Below, in pieces: positions 1 to 9,304 of a DNA stretch of 32,763 nt. The DNA lies in contig NZ_JACXZT010000019.1 of the NCBI RefSeq assembly GCF_014779595.1, forward strand, positions 2,040,900 to 2,073,662, in the 5' to 3' direction. Origin of the DNA: Halomonas sp. ML-15. Lineage in GTDB: Bacteria > Pseudomonadota > Gammaproteobacteria > Pseudomonadales > Halomonadaceae. Below the pieces are notes generated by a model that saw only the letters and a program-made list of their open reading frames with translations, did no database searches and was not told the DNA's origin. Position 1 is the stretch's first letter, and each line of letters opens with the position of its first letter. Position numbers and translations under genes: made by a program.

Positions 1-120
1 CAACTGAGGAGGGAGGCCGAAGGCGGCGCCGCTACCGCCGTATTGCGGGATGATCCAGATAATGAGGACCAGGGCCAGGGCACTGACGCCCAGGCCTGAC
101 CAGAAATTCATGCGTGTCAT
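1..120 (-). CDS. Probable TctB-family tripartite tricarboxylate transporter subunit (5' end only)
   Basis: Only the first 40 codons lie in the window; the frame runs open through base 1. The peptide starts MTRMNFWSG, continues as a strongly hydrophobic helix (about residues 8-24), and then has an IIPQYGG...AFGLPPQ stretch. A short N-terminus, a first membrane helix and a GG.GFGLPP-like loop are what I recall of small TctB membrane subunits, so that is the best guess, but 40 residues cannot prove it. ATG codons at 120 and 111 are both possible starts, and neither has a clear ribosome binding site. TctB normally works with TctA and a periplasmic TctC, which would lie to the left of the window. 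Confidence 0.4.
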   Translation of the reverse strand, partial: MTRMNFWSGLGVSALALVLIIWIIPQYGGSGAAFGLPPQL

Positions 121-282
121 GGAGCCATCACTGTAGTGGGTGTCGATGTTGTCGTTGAGCGGTTTTGCCCCATTTTTTTTGTGTGAGATTTATTAAGGAG
201 CATACATATTCACTGTCCAGTGCAAGGCCAATGAAAGTATCTTTCGTATCGTTGACAAACAATCCGCCTGGACGACGGGGTT

Positions 283-1305
283 TCAACGGTAATCCGCGGC
301 GTTATCGGCTATGGGCTGCCAGCGGCTCAGCAGCCAGTCGTAGAGCCGGCCAGGACTCTGTGCCACCGGCTGGCTGATGGGGATGCGCGGAATCGCCAGC
401 GGGTCGAGTCGCGGGGAGAGCCAGCCGCCGCACCCGGCCAGTGCCTGGCGAACGCCGCAGCGCCTGGCCAGGCGGCGCAGTCGCCTCGAGGGCTGCTCAT
501 CGGGGTAGGCGAAGGCTTCGAGTGGCGTCTGGCAGAGCCGGGATAGATCTTCGCGGGAACGGCGGATATGCCAGCAGATGCGGGCATCGCTGAGCGGCTC
601 CAGCGACTCTGGCAGCACCCCGTGGGCGCCGAAACGGAACAGGCCACTGTGCTCCAGGCGCCGGACACTGAATGGGTCCAAGCCGTGGGGGGGCTGATCG
701 AGGTCGGGATAGAGCGCCTCGGCGACGGCGTTGACCGCCATCGGGTCGCAGCGACGCAGCGCCGCGAGATAGCCGAGTAGGACTTCGCTGTAGGCGTGGT
801 CGGGGTGTGGCGGCGGCAGCGGCGGCGGCGGCAGCCCGGCGTCGCACAGGGTGTCGTGAATCCGCTGGGCGTGGTGACGGCACCACAGCCCTTCGCTGAT
901 CACTTCCCACCATACGCCGCGCGGGCGGCCCAGCAGGCCGGTAGTGATGAAGATACTGGCTGGCAGGGCATAGTGTTCGAGCAGCGGAGCAGCTACCTCG
1001 GCGTTGTCGCGCCAGCCGTCGTCGAAGGTCAGCGCAATACAGGCGCGTGGATCATGGTGGGGCTTCAAGGCGGTGTCGAGACTGACGATGCGTGACACAT
1101 CGACCAGCGCCATCAGCAGGTGCTTGAAACTCTCCGGACCGAGGCAGTAGGGCGCGCGGTGCGGCAGCCGGGCGGCATGCTCATCGGGCAGCACCCGATG
1201 CAGCACCAGGATGGCGCTTAGCCCTTGTAGCGGCACGCGTAGACTGCGCCGCCAGTGGCCGCGAAGCCGCTGGGCCATGTCCAGAGCGAGGTTCCAGTGC
1301 GTCAT
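283..1305 (-). CDS. Polysaccharide deacetylase family protein (NodB-like)
   Basis: 340 residues. The NodB-homology signature is clear: LTFDDGW around residue 93 is motif 1, whose first Asp is the catalytic base and whose second binds metal. AYP near residue 267 fits the later NodB substrate-groove region. No signal peptide or membrane helix is obvious, so it is probably cytoplasmic or peripheral. The family removes N- or O-acetyl groups from polysaccharides. The start ATG has GGAGG six bases upstream. It lies 80 bp downstream of, and in the same direction as, a small glycosyltransferase-like gene, so the two probably form an operon for a surface glycan. Substrate unknown. Confidence 0.75.
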   Translation of the reverse strand: MTHWNLALDMAQRLRGHWRRSLRVPLQGLSAILVLHRVLPDEHAARLPHRAPYCLGPESFKHLLMALVDVSRIVSLDTALKPHHDPRACIALTFDDGWRDNAEVAAPLLEHYALPASIFITTGLLGRPRGVWWEVISEGLWCRHHAQRIHDTLCDAGLPPPPLPPPHPDHAYSEVLLGYLAALRRCDPMAVNAVAEALYPDLDQPPHGLDPFSVRRLEHSGLFRFGAHGVLPESLEPLSDARICWHIRRSREDLSRLCQTPLEAFAYPDEQPSRRLRRLARRCGVRQALAGCGGWLSPRLDPLAIPRIPISQPVAQSPGRLYDWLLSRWQPIADNAADYR

Positions 1306-1385
1306 GACGAACCTCCTTCAGCGCAACCTGCCATACTCCCAGTGTAATGCGCTCAGGCATATTTCGCCCTGCCGGCAGCGCCTGC

Positions 1386-1925
1386 TTAGAGAGGGAACTC
1401 GAGCACCCTCGCTTGACAGGCGCGAAGCCGAGCGAGCAAGTCGCCGTGGGCATTCTCGTCCAGGCTCGGGTCGAAGCCGCCGATGCGTTCGAACCAGTCG
1501 CGGCGAACGCACAGCGTGCCGGGCTCGGGTTCACGCTGTAAAAGCCGTTTCAGCCCTTGGGAAAACGGTCGTCGACGTGATGTGAGCAGCACCGCATCCC
1601 ATTGATGTTGAGTCAGCAGATGATCAGCCTCATCCAGCCAGTCGGCGCCCAGGCGCATTCGCGGCGTGGGGAAAATCAGCGTATCGACCGGTGTGCGGCG
1701 AACCACCTCATTGCTGCGCGCGCCGATCGAGCCCAGGCGTATGGCCTCGAAGTGCGCACCGATGCGTCGTGTCAGCGTTTCGAGAGAGCTGTTATCGTCG
1801 TCACTGACCACGCGAATGTCGATCTTGTCGGGGTAGCGCACTACGGCATGTTGTAGGGTCGCCAGGCAGCGCGGTAGGCGCGCGGCCATCAACCGAGAAT
1901 CGATAATGATGCAGTAGGCGTCCAT
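1386..1925 (-). CDS. Small glycosyltransferase-like protein
   Basis: 179 residues from the ATG at 1925; a GTG one codon earlier is less likely. The N-terminus (residues 1-45) resembles a GT-A fold: a short beta strand, an ARLPRCLATLQ helix and RVVSDDDNSS. The C-terminal half has WFERIGGFDPSLDENAHGDLLARLR, the layout of the acceptor-side GGFD.....DL region in family 2 glycosyltransferases. At about 180 residues it is shorter than a typical GT2 (220-300), and no canonical DXD is obvious apart from SDDDNS. It may be a minimal enzyme or a degenerate one. It is followed by the deacetylase gene on the same strand, which supports a role in cell-surface polysaccharide metabolism. Confidence 0.5.
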   Translation of the reverse strand: MDAYCIIIDSRLMAARLPRCLATLQHAVVRYPDKIDIRVVSDDDNSSLETLTRRIGAHFEAIRLGSIGARSNEVVRRTPVDTLIFPTPRMRLGADWLDEADHLLTQHQWDAVLLTSRRRPFSQGLKRLLQREPEPGTLCVRRDWFERIGGFDPSLDENAHGDLLARLRACQARVLEFPL

Positions 1926-2131
1926 CACAGCGTGCCCTTAGCGCATTGCCCTGGCCGAGTGAATGGCGGCTAGTGGCGGATCGGTCGCGTCATGTCTGCG
2001 GCGTGGCGCCGAGCATGTAGATATGTAAGCGATAGTAGCCTTTGGTTTCAAAAGGTATCAATCATTTTGTCGCCTTATTTTCCTAGCAGAGGACGCCGAG
2101 CCGGGGCTGATGCTTGGTAGCGAGTGGCAGC

Positions 2132-2148
2132 AGCACCATAGAGTTGCA
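2132..2148 (+). promoter_or_regulatory. NtrC-like binding box 1 (glnA upstream)
   Basis: AGCACC-N5-GTTGCA, compared with the NtrC consensus TGCACC-N5-GGTGCA: 10 of 12 arm positions match. Its centre is 31 bp from box 2, about three helical turns. Confidence 0.5.
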
Positions 2149-2162
2149 TGCGGGGATTTTTC

Positions 2163-2179
2163 TGCACCACTGTGATGCA
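2163..2179 (+). promoter_or_regulatory. NtrC-like binding box 2 (glnA upstream)
   Basis: TGCACCACTGTGATGCA matches the consensus dyad at 11 of 12 arm positions. It lies about 185 bp upstream of the start site inferred from the sigma-54 promoter, within the usual range of an NtrC enhancer. Confidence 0.7.
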
Positions 2180-2192
2180 TATGGCTTATTTC

Positions 2193-2209
2193 TGCACCGC
2201 GATGGTTCG
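2193..2209 (+). promoter_or_regulatory. NtrC-like binding box 3 (glnA upstream)
   Basis: TGCACCGCGATGGTTCG has a perfect left arm and a partial right arm (GGTTCG for GGTGCA). Its centre is 30 bp from box 2, so the three boxes lie on the same face of the helix. Confidence 0.5.
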
Positions 2210-2329
2210 CTTGGCGGAGGGTGCTGCTGATTTGTGGGGCAGTGTGGTGCCATGCTGTGTGCTTCTGGGTGAGAAAAATCACTTAAAAAACAGGAATATG
2301 TATGTTTTATGTGGTTTTTTGCGCCATTT

Positions 2330-2345
2330 TGGCACGCCGCCTGCA
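2330..2345 (+). promoter_or_regulatory. Sigma-54 (RpoN) promoter of glnA
   Basis: TGGCACGCCGCCTGCA matches the sigma-54 consensus TGGCACG-N4-TTGCW at all but one position. The invariant GG and GC are separated by exactly 10 bases. Predicted transcription start is near 2356, giving a leader of about 120 bases. A short palindrome, TGCACAGTGCA (2347-2357), lies over the predicted start. Confidence 0.8.
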
Positions 2346-2478
2346 TTGCACAGTGCAGAAGCATCAACCAGAGTCGTCGTCATGACGGCCAGCGTGGGCA
2401 AGCTGCCCCCGCCGTGCTACAAACGACGCTGGACTCGCAACGCCAATATTCGAGCAACGCTCACTAGTGGAGGACACC

Positions 2479-3885
2479 ATGTCTGAGAAGACTCTCGCCC
2501 TGATCGAAGAACATGATATCAAGTGGGTCGATCTGCGCTTCACCGATACCAAGGGTAAAGAGCAGCACGTCACCATCCCGGCCCGCGACGTCGACGATGA
2601 ATTCTTCGAGAACGGTCAGATGTTCGACGGCTCGTCCATCTCCGGCTGGAAGGGTATCAATGAGTCGGACATGATCCTGCGTCCGGAAGATGGCTCTGCC
2701 TTCCTCGACCCGTTCACCGAAGACGCCACCCTGGTGCTGCGTTGCGATATCATCGAACCGGCTACCATGCAGGGCTATGAGCGCGATCCGCGCTCCATCG
2801 CCAAGCGCGCTGAAGCTTACCTGCAGTCGACCGGCCTGGGCGATACCGCCTTCTTCGGCCCGGAGCCGGAGTTCTTCATCTTCGATGAGGTGCACTGGAA
2901 AGCCGATATCGAAGGCGCGATGTACAAGATCACCTCGGAAGAGGGTGCCTGGTCGACCGATCGTAGCGTCGACGGTGGCAACCTGGCTCACCGTCCGCGG
3001 GTCAAGGGTGGTTACTTCCCGGTGCCGCCGGTGGACAGCTTCCACGACATCCGCAGCGCCATGTGTAACACCCTCGAGGCAATCGGCCAGAGCGTCGAAG
3101 TACACCACCACGAAGTGGCCAATGCGGGCCAGAACGAGATCGGCGTCAAGTTCAACACCCTGGTGAAGAAGGCCGACGAAGTTCAGGAAATGAAGTACGT
3201 GATCCACAACGTGGCTCACGCCTACGGCAAGACGGCTACCTTCATGCCCAAGCCGCTGGTTGGCGACAACGGTTCTGGCATGCACGTCCACCAGTCGTTC
3301 TGGAAAGACGGCAACAACCAGTTTGCCGGTGACGAGTACGCCGGTCTGTCTGAAATGGCGCTCTACTATATCGGCGGCATCATCAAGCATGCGCGTGCCC
3401 TGAACGCCTTTACCAACGCCTCCACCAACTCCTACAAGCGTCTGGTGCCGGGCTTCGAGGCGCCGGTCATGCTGGCATACAGCGCCCGTAACCGCTCCGC
3501 GTCGATCCGTATCCCTTACACCGCGAGCCCCAAGGGCAAGCGTGTCGAGGCGCGCTTCCCGGATCCGACAGCCAACCCGTACCTGTGCTTTGCGGCCATG
3601 CTGATGGCCGGCATCGACGGCATCAAGAACAAGATCCATCCTGGCGATGCCATGGACAAGAACTTGTATGACCTGCCGCCGGAAGAGGGCAAGTCCATTC
3701 CCACCGTCGCCGAGAGCCTCGACCAGGCCCTCGAAGCGCTGGACAAGGATCGCGCCTTCCTCACCGAGGGCGGCGTGTTCACCGATGACATGATCGACGC
3801 TTACATCGAGCTCAAGGAAGAGGACGTGGAGCGCCTGCGCATGACCACGCATCCGGTCGAATTCGACATGTACTACAGCTGCTGA
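2479..3885 (+). CDS. glnA: Glutamine synthetase type I (GSI)
   Basis: 468 residues, the usual length of GSI-beta. It makes glutamine from glutamate, ammonia and ATP as a cytoplasmic dodecamer. Visible signatures: FDGSSISGW near residue 50 (beta-grasp domain), FFGPEPEFF near 127 (metal-binding Glu), NAGQNEIG near 215, the HVHQSFW region near 270 and RIPY near 345. NLYDLPPEE near residue 397 carries the Tyr that is adenylylated by GlnE in this subtype, so covalent regulation is expected. The ATG at 2479 is chosen over the in-frame GTG at 2467 because GGAGGA sits just before it. A sigma-54 promoter with NtrC boxes lies upstream and a hairpin terminator downstream, so it is probably transcribed mainly alone and under nitrogen control. 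Confidence 0.97.
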   Translation: MSEKTLALIEEHDIKWVDLRFTDTKGKEQHVTIPARDVDDEFFENGQMFDGSSISGWKGINESDMILRPEDGSAFLDPFTEDATLVLRCDIIEPATMQGYERDPRSIAKRAEAYLQSTGLGDTAFFGPEPEFFIFDEVHWKADIEGAMYKITSEEGAWSTDRSVDGGNLAHRPRVKGGYFPVPPVDSFHDIRSAMCNTLEAIGQSVEVHHHEVANAGQNEIGVKFNTLVKKADEVQEMKYVIHNVAHAYGKTATFMPKPLVGDNGSGMHVHQSFWKDGNNQFAGDEYAGLSEMALYYIGGIIKHARALNAFTNASTNSYKRLVPGFEAPVMLAYSARNRSASIRIPYTASPKGKRVEARFPDPTANPYLCFAAMLMAGIDGIKNKIHPGDAMDKNLYDLPPEEGKSIPTVAESLDQALEALDKDRAFLTEGGVFTDDMIDAYIELKEEDVERLRMTTHPVEFDMYYSC

Positions 3886-3920
3886 TGGTGCGCCGCCTTG
3901 GCGGCGCTGGGTAGCAAATG

Positions 3921-3951
3921 AAGGGGTTCCGCCACGGCGGAACCCCTTTTT
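3921..3951 (+). terminator. Rho-independent terminator after glnA
   Basis: GGGGTTCCGC pairs with GCGGAACCCC around a 4-base loop, followed by TTTTT. It separates glnA from the DUF4124-ntrBC genes. Confidence 0.9.
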
Positions 3952-4014
3952 GCACTAGACTATCCAAGGGGTTGCCGGGCCCATATTGGGTCGTCGTCTG
4001 TTGGAGCAAGGTGC

Positions 4015-4611
4015 ATGACCGTTTCGCCGAAGAGCAGTGCCTGCTGGGTGCTGCTGATCAGCCTGCTGTGTGCTGGGCTCAACGCCCAGGCAACGTCGAT
4101 CTATCGCACTACCGATGCCCAAGGCAACGTGGTGTTTACTGACAACCCTGAGCGTGGCGGTGAGCAGGTGGAGCTCAATCCTCTGACCGTGGTGCCGTCA
4201 GGGCAGCGTGCGCCGGCGCCGCAGTCGGCGCCCGAGGCCACGGCGCCTTCATCCTCTCCATCAGAGTCGCTATCCTCGCCCTTCATGCCCTACTCGACTT
4301 TCCGTATCGCCTCGCCGCGCAACGAGGAGACGCTGCAGACCGGCGAGGCCGGTAATCTTCAGGTTGAGCTGGGCATTGAGCCGGCGCTGCGCGAAGACCA
4401 TCGGGTGCGGCTGCTGGTCGATGGGGCGGTCAGCCAGTCGGCAATGCACAGTGATGTGTTCATGATCGGCAATCTCGAACGCGGTGAGCGTGTGCTGCAG
4501 GCCGAGTTGCTCGATGCCAGTGGCGAAGTGCGCCATCGCAGTGCACCGGTGACGCTCTATGTTCAGCGTGCCAGCGTCAACCTGCCGCAGAATCCCAACA
4601 ACCCCAATTAG
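4015..4611 (+). CDS. DUF4124 domain-containing exported protein
   Basis: 198 residues as read. A signal peptide covers about residues 1-27 (hydrophobic WVLLISLLCAGL, then NAQA). A DUF4124 domain follows at once, with its hallmark IYRTTDAQGNVVFTDNP. Next comes a Pro/Ser/Ala-rich linker (residues 63-90) and a beta-rich domain ending in VTLYVQRASV. Genes of this family often sit between glnA and ntrB in gammaproteobacteria; no biochemical role is established. Oddity: past the TAG at 4609 the same frame stays open to a TGA at 4837 and encodes a protein-like stretch, so the C-terminus may be truncated by small indels (see findings). Confidence 0.8.
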   Translation: MTVSPKSSACWVLLISLLCAGLNAQATSIYRTTDAQGNVVFTDNPERGGEQVELNPLTVVPSGQRAPAPQSAPEATAPSSSPSESLSSPFMPYSTFRIASPRNEETLQTGEAGNLQVELGIEPALREDHRVRLLVDGAVSQSAMHSDVFMIGNLERGERVLQAELLDASGEVRHRSAPVTLYVQRASVNLPQNPNNPN

Positions 4612-4839
4612 CTGCCCCCTCGCCGGGCGCCTCGGTCGCTGTGCCCGGACGGCAGCCCCAGACCCTGCCGCGCGGCTGCGCCGGAAGCGGGCAGTATCGA
4701 TGCCTTCGAGCATGCCGAGCGGGTGCGCGACAATAGTGCGCTCGATTATCGAGCCGGGGACAGCAGTGCCGCCCGCGACCGTCCATCCCGTCCGTCGCGC
4801 CGTGAGGCAGGCGATGAGAGCGGTGCTGCACCGCTGTGA
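4612..4839 (+). pseudogene. Possible detached C-terminal coding remnant of the DUF4124 gene
   Basis: The frame of the preceding gene continues open for 75 codons to a TGA at 4837. From about base 4680 it reads GSIDAFEHAERVRDNSALDY and onward to SGAAPL with GC-rich third positions typical of this genome. Between 4611 and about 4670 a different frame looks more protein-like (AAPSPGASVAVPGRQPQ). Two compensating indels would join these into one longer C-terminus. Alternatively this is simply a GC-rich spacer. Confidence 0.35.
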
Positions 4840-4857
4840 TCGCTAGGCTTTCAGTCT

Positions 4858-4874
4858 TGCACTAATGTGGTGCA
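4858..4874 (+). promoter_or_regulatory. NtrC binding box upstream of ntrB
   Basis: TGCACTAATGTGGTGCA matches TGCACC-N5-GGTGCA at 11 of 12 arm positions. Its centre is about 86 bp upstream of the predicted start of the ntrB sigma-54 promoter. A half-site (TGCACT at 4886-4891) follows 28 bp later. Confidence 0.75.
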
Positions 4875-4925
4875 TAGTCGTGTCTTGCACTCTCCTGGAA
4901 CGCCGCCAACAGGCGTCTGCCAGGC

Positions 4926-4941
4926 TGGCGCGCTTCTTGCA
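4926..4941 (+). promoter_or_regulatory. Sigma-54 promoter of ntrBC
   Basis: TGGCGCGCTTCTTGCA matches TGGCACG-N4-TTGCW with one substitution and correct GG-N10-GC spacing. The predicted start is near 4952, which excludes the upstream GTG at 4950 as the ntrB start codon. Confidence 0.75.
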
Positions 4942-4976
4942 CAGCAATAGTGAACTCAAGGACGGCGGAATGCCCC

Positions 4977-6020
4977 ATGTATCAACGTCTGCTGGAACAC
5001 CTCACCACGGCGGTGCTGCTGCTTGACGGCACTCTGCGACTGCGGTGGATGAATCCGGCCGCAGAGGCGCTGCTCGCGGTGAGTATCGGCCGCGTAAGAG
5101 GTACCCGCCTGGAGAGCCTGGAAGGCGTTGACGGTGCGGTGGCCGCGGTACTGATCAAGGCTCGGCGCGAATTTCATCCGTTCACTCAGCGTGAGGCGGT
5201 GCTGACCCTGGCCGGCGGCGAGACCGTCACCGTCGACTTCACCGTCACGCCGCTCTCCGATGACGAGCTGCTGCTGGAGATAGAGCCCCGCGACCGGCTG
5301 CTGCGAATTTCTCGGGAAGAAGCTCTGATCGCGCGTCAGGAGACCATCAAGACATTGACCCGCGGTCTGGCCCATGAGGTCAAGAATCCGCTGGGCGGTA
5401 TTCGTGGCGCAGCCCAGCTGCTTGAGCGCGACCTGCCTGACCCTCAGCTGGCCGAATTCACGCGCATCATCGTCGAGGAGGCCGATCGCCTGCGCGATCT
5501 GGTCGACCGCATGCTGGGGCCCAATCAGGTCACCCACCATCAGCCGCTGAATATTCACAAGGTGCTGGAGCGTGTGCGCTCCTTGCTGCTTGCCGAGCAG
5601 CCGGGAGTGACGATCGAGCGCGACTACGACCCCAGCCTTCCAGAGCTGCACGGCGACGAGGGGCGCATGATCCAGGCGGTCCTCAACGTGGCGCGTAACG
5701 CCGTGGAGGCAATGAGCGAAAGCGAGATCGCTGCACCGCGGTTGGTGCTGCGCACCCGTGCGCGCCGACAGTTTACCCTCGGCGCCGAGCGCCACCGGCT
5801 GGTGTGTGAGGTGGCGATTATCGACAACGGACCAGGAATCCCCGACGCGCTGCGCGAGACGCTGTTCTATCCGATGGTCTCGGGTCGCGCCGAGGGCAGC
5901 GGGCTGGGTCTCTCCATCGCCCAGTCGATCCTTCACCAGCACCAGGGCCTGATCGAGTGTGATTCACGGCCTGGGCGCACCGAATTCCGGCTGCTGACGC
6001 CTTTGGAGGCGCCGCCATGA
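4977..6020 (+). CDS. ntrB: Nitrogen regulation sensor histidine kinase NtrB (GlnL/NRII)
   Basis: 347 residues, close to the E. coli protein (349). Order: a PAS-like sensor domain (about 1-110); a dimerisation/phosphotransfer domain with GLAHEVKNPLGG, in which the phospho-accepting His is about residue 133; and an ATP-binding domain with NVARNAVEAM (N box), DNGPGIP (G1) and GSGLGLSIA (G2). No membrane segment, so it is a soluble kinase that phosphorylates NtrC under control of PII. The ATG at 4977 is preferred: GGCGGA lies seven bases upstream and the sigma-54 start (about 4952) falls after the earlier GTG. It is followed 67 bp later by ntrC. Confidence 0.95.
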   Translation: MYQRLLEHLTTAVLLLDGTLRLRWMNPAAEALLAVSIGRVRGTRLESLEGVDGAVAAVLIKARREFHPFTQREAVLTLAGGETVTVDFTVTPLSDDELLLEIEPRDRLLRISREEALIARQETIKTLTRGLAHEVKNPLGGIRGAAQLLERDLPDPQLAEFTRIIVEEADRLRDLVDRMLGPNQVTHHQPLNIHKVLERVRSLLLAEQPGVTIERDYDPSLPELHGDEGRMIQAVLNVARNAVEAMSESEIAAPRLVLRTRARRQFTLGAERHRLVCEVAIIDNGPGIPDALRETLFYPMVSGRAEGSGLGLSIAQSILHQHQGLIECDSRPGRTEFRLLTPLEAPP

Positions 6021-6087
6021 GCCGCATTTCCATCTATTTCTTTTGTGCCACGGCTGACTGCTGTCGTGATGTTCTCTGGAGGCTTGC

Positions 6088-7500
<1,413 letters not shown>

Positions 7501-7539
7501 GTCTTGTCGGGAGGAGGCGGTACCCCTCTCGAGAATTTG

Positions 7540-7678
7540 CGAGCGCATCCTGATCGAGACCGCGCTCAAGCACACCGGCGGGCGCAAGGGCGAAGCCGCC
7601 GAGCTACTGGGCTGGGGGCGCAATACCCTGACCCGTAAGGTCAAGGTGCTGCTGCCGGCGCTGGCCGACGGTGACTGA
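7540..7678 (+). pseudogene. Duplicated 3' fragment of ntrC (direct repeat copy 2)
   Basis: Repeats 7362-7500 nearly exactly, including the stop codon (tail DGD in both). The offset of 178 bp is not a multiple of three, and the copy lies beyond the ntrC stop, so it cannot extend ntrC. Ahead of it, GGAGGAGGCGGT at 7510-7521 also matches ntrC (7341-7352), but the junction between the two blocks is scrambled. It is a tail-only remnant with no start codon of its own. The few differences (one GAG to GAA, and the last two codons) suggest a recent event or import of a related allele. Confidence 0.85.
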
Positions 7679-7965
7679 GGGGGAGGACAATCGCAGCTGC
7701 CCCTAAGCGAAGGACGCCGGGGGCAGGCCGAAGAGGAGGTTCTACGCCATGGGTGAGGAGCACTGCTCCGAACGGGCTGGCCATGGATGGCCAGCACCGG
7801 TCCTGCAAGCGGAGCAGGATGCGAGAGCGCAGCAGGGCGTAGGTAGCGCCCAGGGATGGTTTACAGCGCCTCCTCGCAGGCCTGCCGACGGATTAGTCCG
7901 AGCGTGCTGGCCTAGCGCCTAGGGCCCAGCACTGCCAGAATACGCCTCTCAAGGAGGCTTCACCG
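7679..7965. other. Hairpin-rich spacer between ntrC tail copy and dgt
   Basis: No gene seen. Several hairpins carry GGA in the loop: GCTGGCC-ATGGAT-GGCCAGC (7776-7795) and TCCTGC-AAGCGGA-GCAGGA (7801-7819). Further GGAT motifs occur at 7854 and 7890. The arrangement resembles dispersed GGATGG-containing repeats that I recall from Halomonas-type genomes; this cannot be confirmed from one copy. A transcript of this region would resemble a CsrA/RsmA-titrating RNA, but no promoter or terminator was identified. Confidence 0.4.
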
Positions 7966-9303
7966 ATGACGCAGATGCACTGGGAGCGACTGCTCGATCC
8001 GAGCCGGCTCAACGACAAGCCGCGCTCGGCGAGCCACGAAATCGGCCGCAGCCCGTTTCACAAGGACCACGACCGGATTGTCTTCGCCGGCTCGTTTCGG
8101 CGCCTGGGTCGCAAGACCCAGGTCCATCCGCTGACCGACAACGACCATATCCACACCCGCCTGACCCACTCGCTGGAGGTCGGCTGCGTGGGCCGCTCGC
8201 TGGGCATGATCGTCGGCGAGCAGCTTAGCCACCGCCTGCCGCAGTGGATCACCCCGGCCGACCTCGGCGTCATCGTCCAGGCCGCCTGCCTGGGTCACGA
8301 TATCGGCAATCCGCCGTTCGGCCACGCCGGGGAGTACGCTATCCGTGACTGGTTCAAGCGCGCCGAGCAGGACGGCAGCGGCCTGCTCGAGGGCCTGTCG
8401 CCGCTGGAGCGCGCCGACCTGTTGACCTACGAAGGCAATGCCCAAGGCTTTCGCATCGTGACCCAGATCGAATACAACCAGTTCAAGGGTGGCATGCGCC
8501 TGACCGGGGCGACCCTCGGCACCATGCTCAAGTATCCCTGGACCGTCGAGCATGGCGGCAGCGCCGGCAAGTTCGGCAGCTATCAGTCCGAGACGCACCT
8601 GCTCGCCGAGGTCGCCGAGCGCCTGGGGCTCAAGCCGCGCGGCAGCAACGCCTGGTGCCGCCACCCGCTGGCCTGGCTGGTCGAGGCCGCCGACGATATC
8701 TGCTACGCATTGCTCGACCTCGAGGATGGCCTGGAGATGGGCATCCTGCGCTTCGACGAAGTCGCCGACGTGCTGACCCAGATCGCCGGCGGCAAGCCGC
8801 CGGAGTACGAGGCCATGCTGAGCGACGGGGTCTCCCAGCGGCGGCGCATCGCGGCGCTGCGTGGAGCAGCCATGGAGCGCGCTGTCAGCGATGTGGGGGC
8901 GGTCTTCGTGCAGCATGAGGGGGAACTGCTCAACGGTGTACTCGAGCACGACCTGCTGGAGTTGTGTCATCCGGATCTCGACTGGGGGGTCAAGGCCGCC
9001 AAACAGCTGGCTCGGGAGCGGATCTTCCAGAACGAGCGCAAGGCCAAGCTGGAGATCGGCGCCTACACCACCCTGGGGATCCTGCTCGAAGCCTTTATCG
9101 GCGCGGCCCATGAGCTGCACCACCACGGTGAGTCGAGCTTCAAGCATCAGCGGGTGCTGGCGCTGATCGGTGAGAATACCCCGCGTCCCTCCTGGTCGCT
9201 CTACTCCAGCTACCGGCGCATGCTCGACTTTATCGGTGGCATGACCGACCACTACGCCGTCGACCTGGCCCAGGAGATGGGCGGACGATTGCGAGGTGAC
9301 TGA
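7966..9303 (+). CDS. dgt: Deoxyguanosinetriphosphate triphosphohydrolase (dGTPase)
   Basis: 445 residues, matching the proteobacterial dGTPase family. The HD-domain metal ligands are visible: HTRLTHSLEVG near residue 62 (first His) and CLGHDIGNPPFGHAGE near 107 (the HD pair and a further His). The enzyme splits dGTP to deoxyguanosine and triphosphate in the cytoplasm, adjusting dNTP pools. The start has a strong AAGGAGG nine bases upstream. The next gene begins at its stop codon, so the two are probably cotranscribed. Confidence 0.9.
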   Translation: MTQMHWERLLDPSRLNDKPRSASHEIGRSPFHKDHDRIVFAGSFRRLGRKTQVHPLTDNDHIHTRLTHSLEVGCVGRSLGMIVGEQLSHRLPQWITPADLGVIVQAACLGHDIGNPPFGHAGEYAIRDWFKRAEQDGSGLLEGLSPLERADLLTYEGNAQGFRIVTQIEYNQFKGGMRLTGATLGTMLKYPWTVEHGGSAGKFGSYQSETHLLAEVAERLGLKPRGSNAWCRHPLAWLVEAADDICYALLDLEDGLEMGILRFDEVADVLTQIAGGKPPEYEAMLSDGVSQRRRIAALRGAAMERAVSDVGAVFVQHEGELLNGVLEHDLLELCHPDLDWGVKAAKQLARERIFQNERKAKLEIGAYTTLGILLEAFIGAAHELHHHGESSFKHQRVLALIGENTPRPSWSLYSSYRRMLDFIGGMTDHYAVDLAQEMGGRLRGD

Positions 9304-9304
9304 G

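Larger units (their letters stand above)
1926..2478. other. Intergenic region: divergent promoters, glnA regulatory region
   Basis: 553 bp without a convincing gene; short open frames on both strands have no family features. The right-hand part holds the three NtrC-like boxes and the sigma-54 promoter listed separately. Bases 2276-2330 are AT-rich (A and T runs), which suits a flexible segment between enhancer and promoter, possibly an IHF-type bend. The left part must carry the minus-strand promoter of the glycosyltransferase/deacetylase pair, but I see no strong -35/-10 match there. Confidence 0.6.

Noticed and set aside
2083-2486. Small frames in the glnA upstream region
   Set aside because: No ribosome sites or protein-like composition; they overlap the NtrC boxes and the sigma-54 promoter.
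2464-3852. Long open frame antisense to glnA (and similar ones opposite ntrB, ntrC, dgt, ahcY, metK and tkt)
   Set aside because: High-GC coding DNA commonly leaves the antisense frame open; these have no start signals or family motifs, while the sense genes are unmistakable.
4819-4835. AGCGGTGC-T-GCACCGCT palindrome as another NtrC box or terminator
   Set aside because: The spacing of the arms does not fit TGCACC-N5-GGTGCA and there is no T-tract; it is not phased with the 4858 box.
7501-7680. Second, complete response-regulator gene after ntrC
   Set aside because: Only the tail is present, out of frame with ntrC and without a start; treated as a duplicated fragment.
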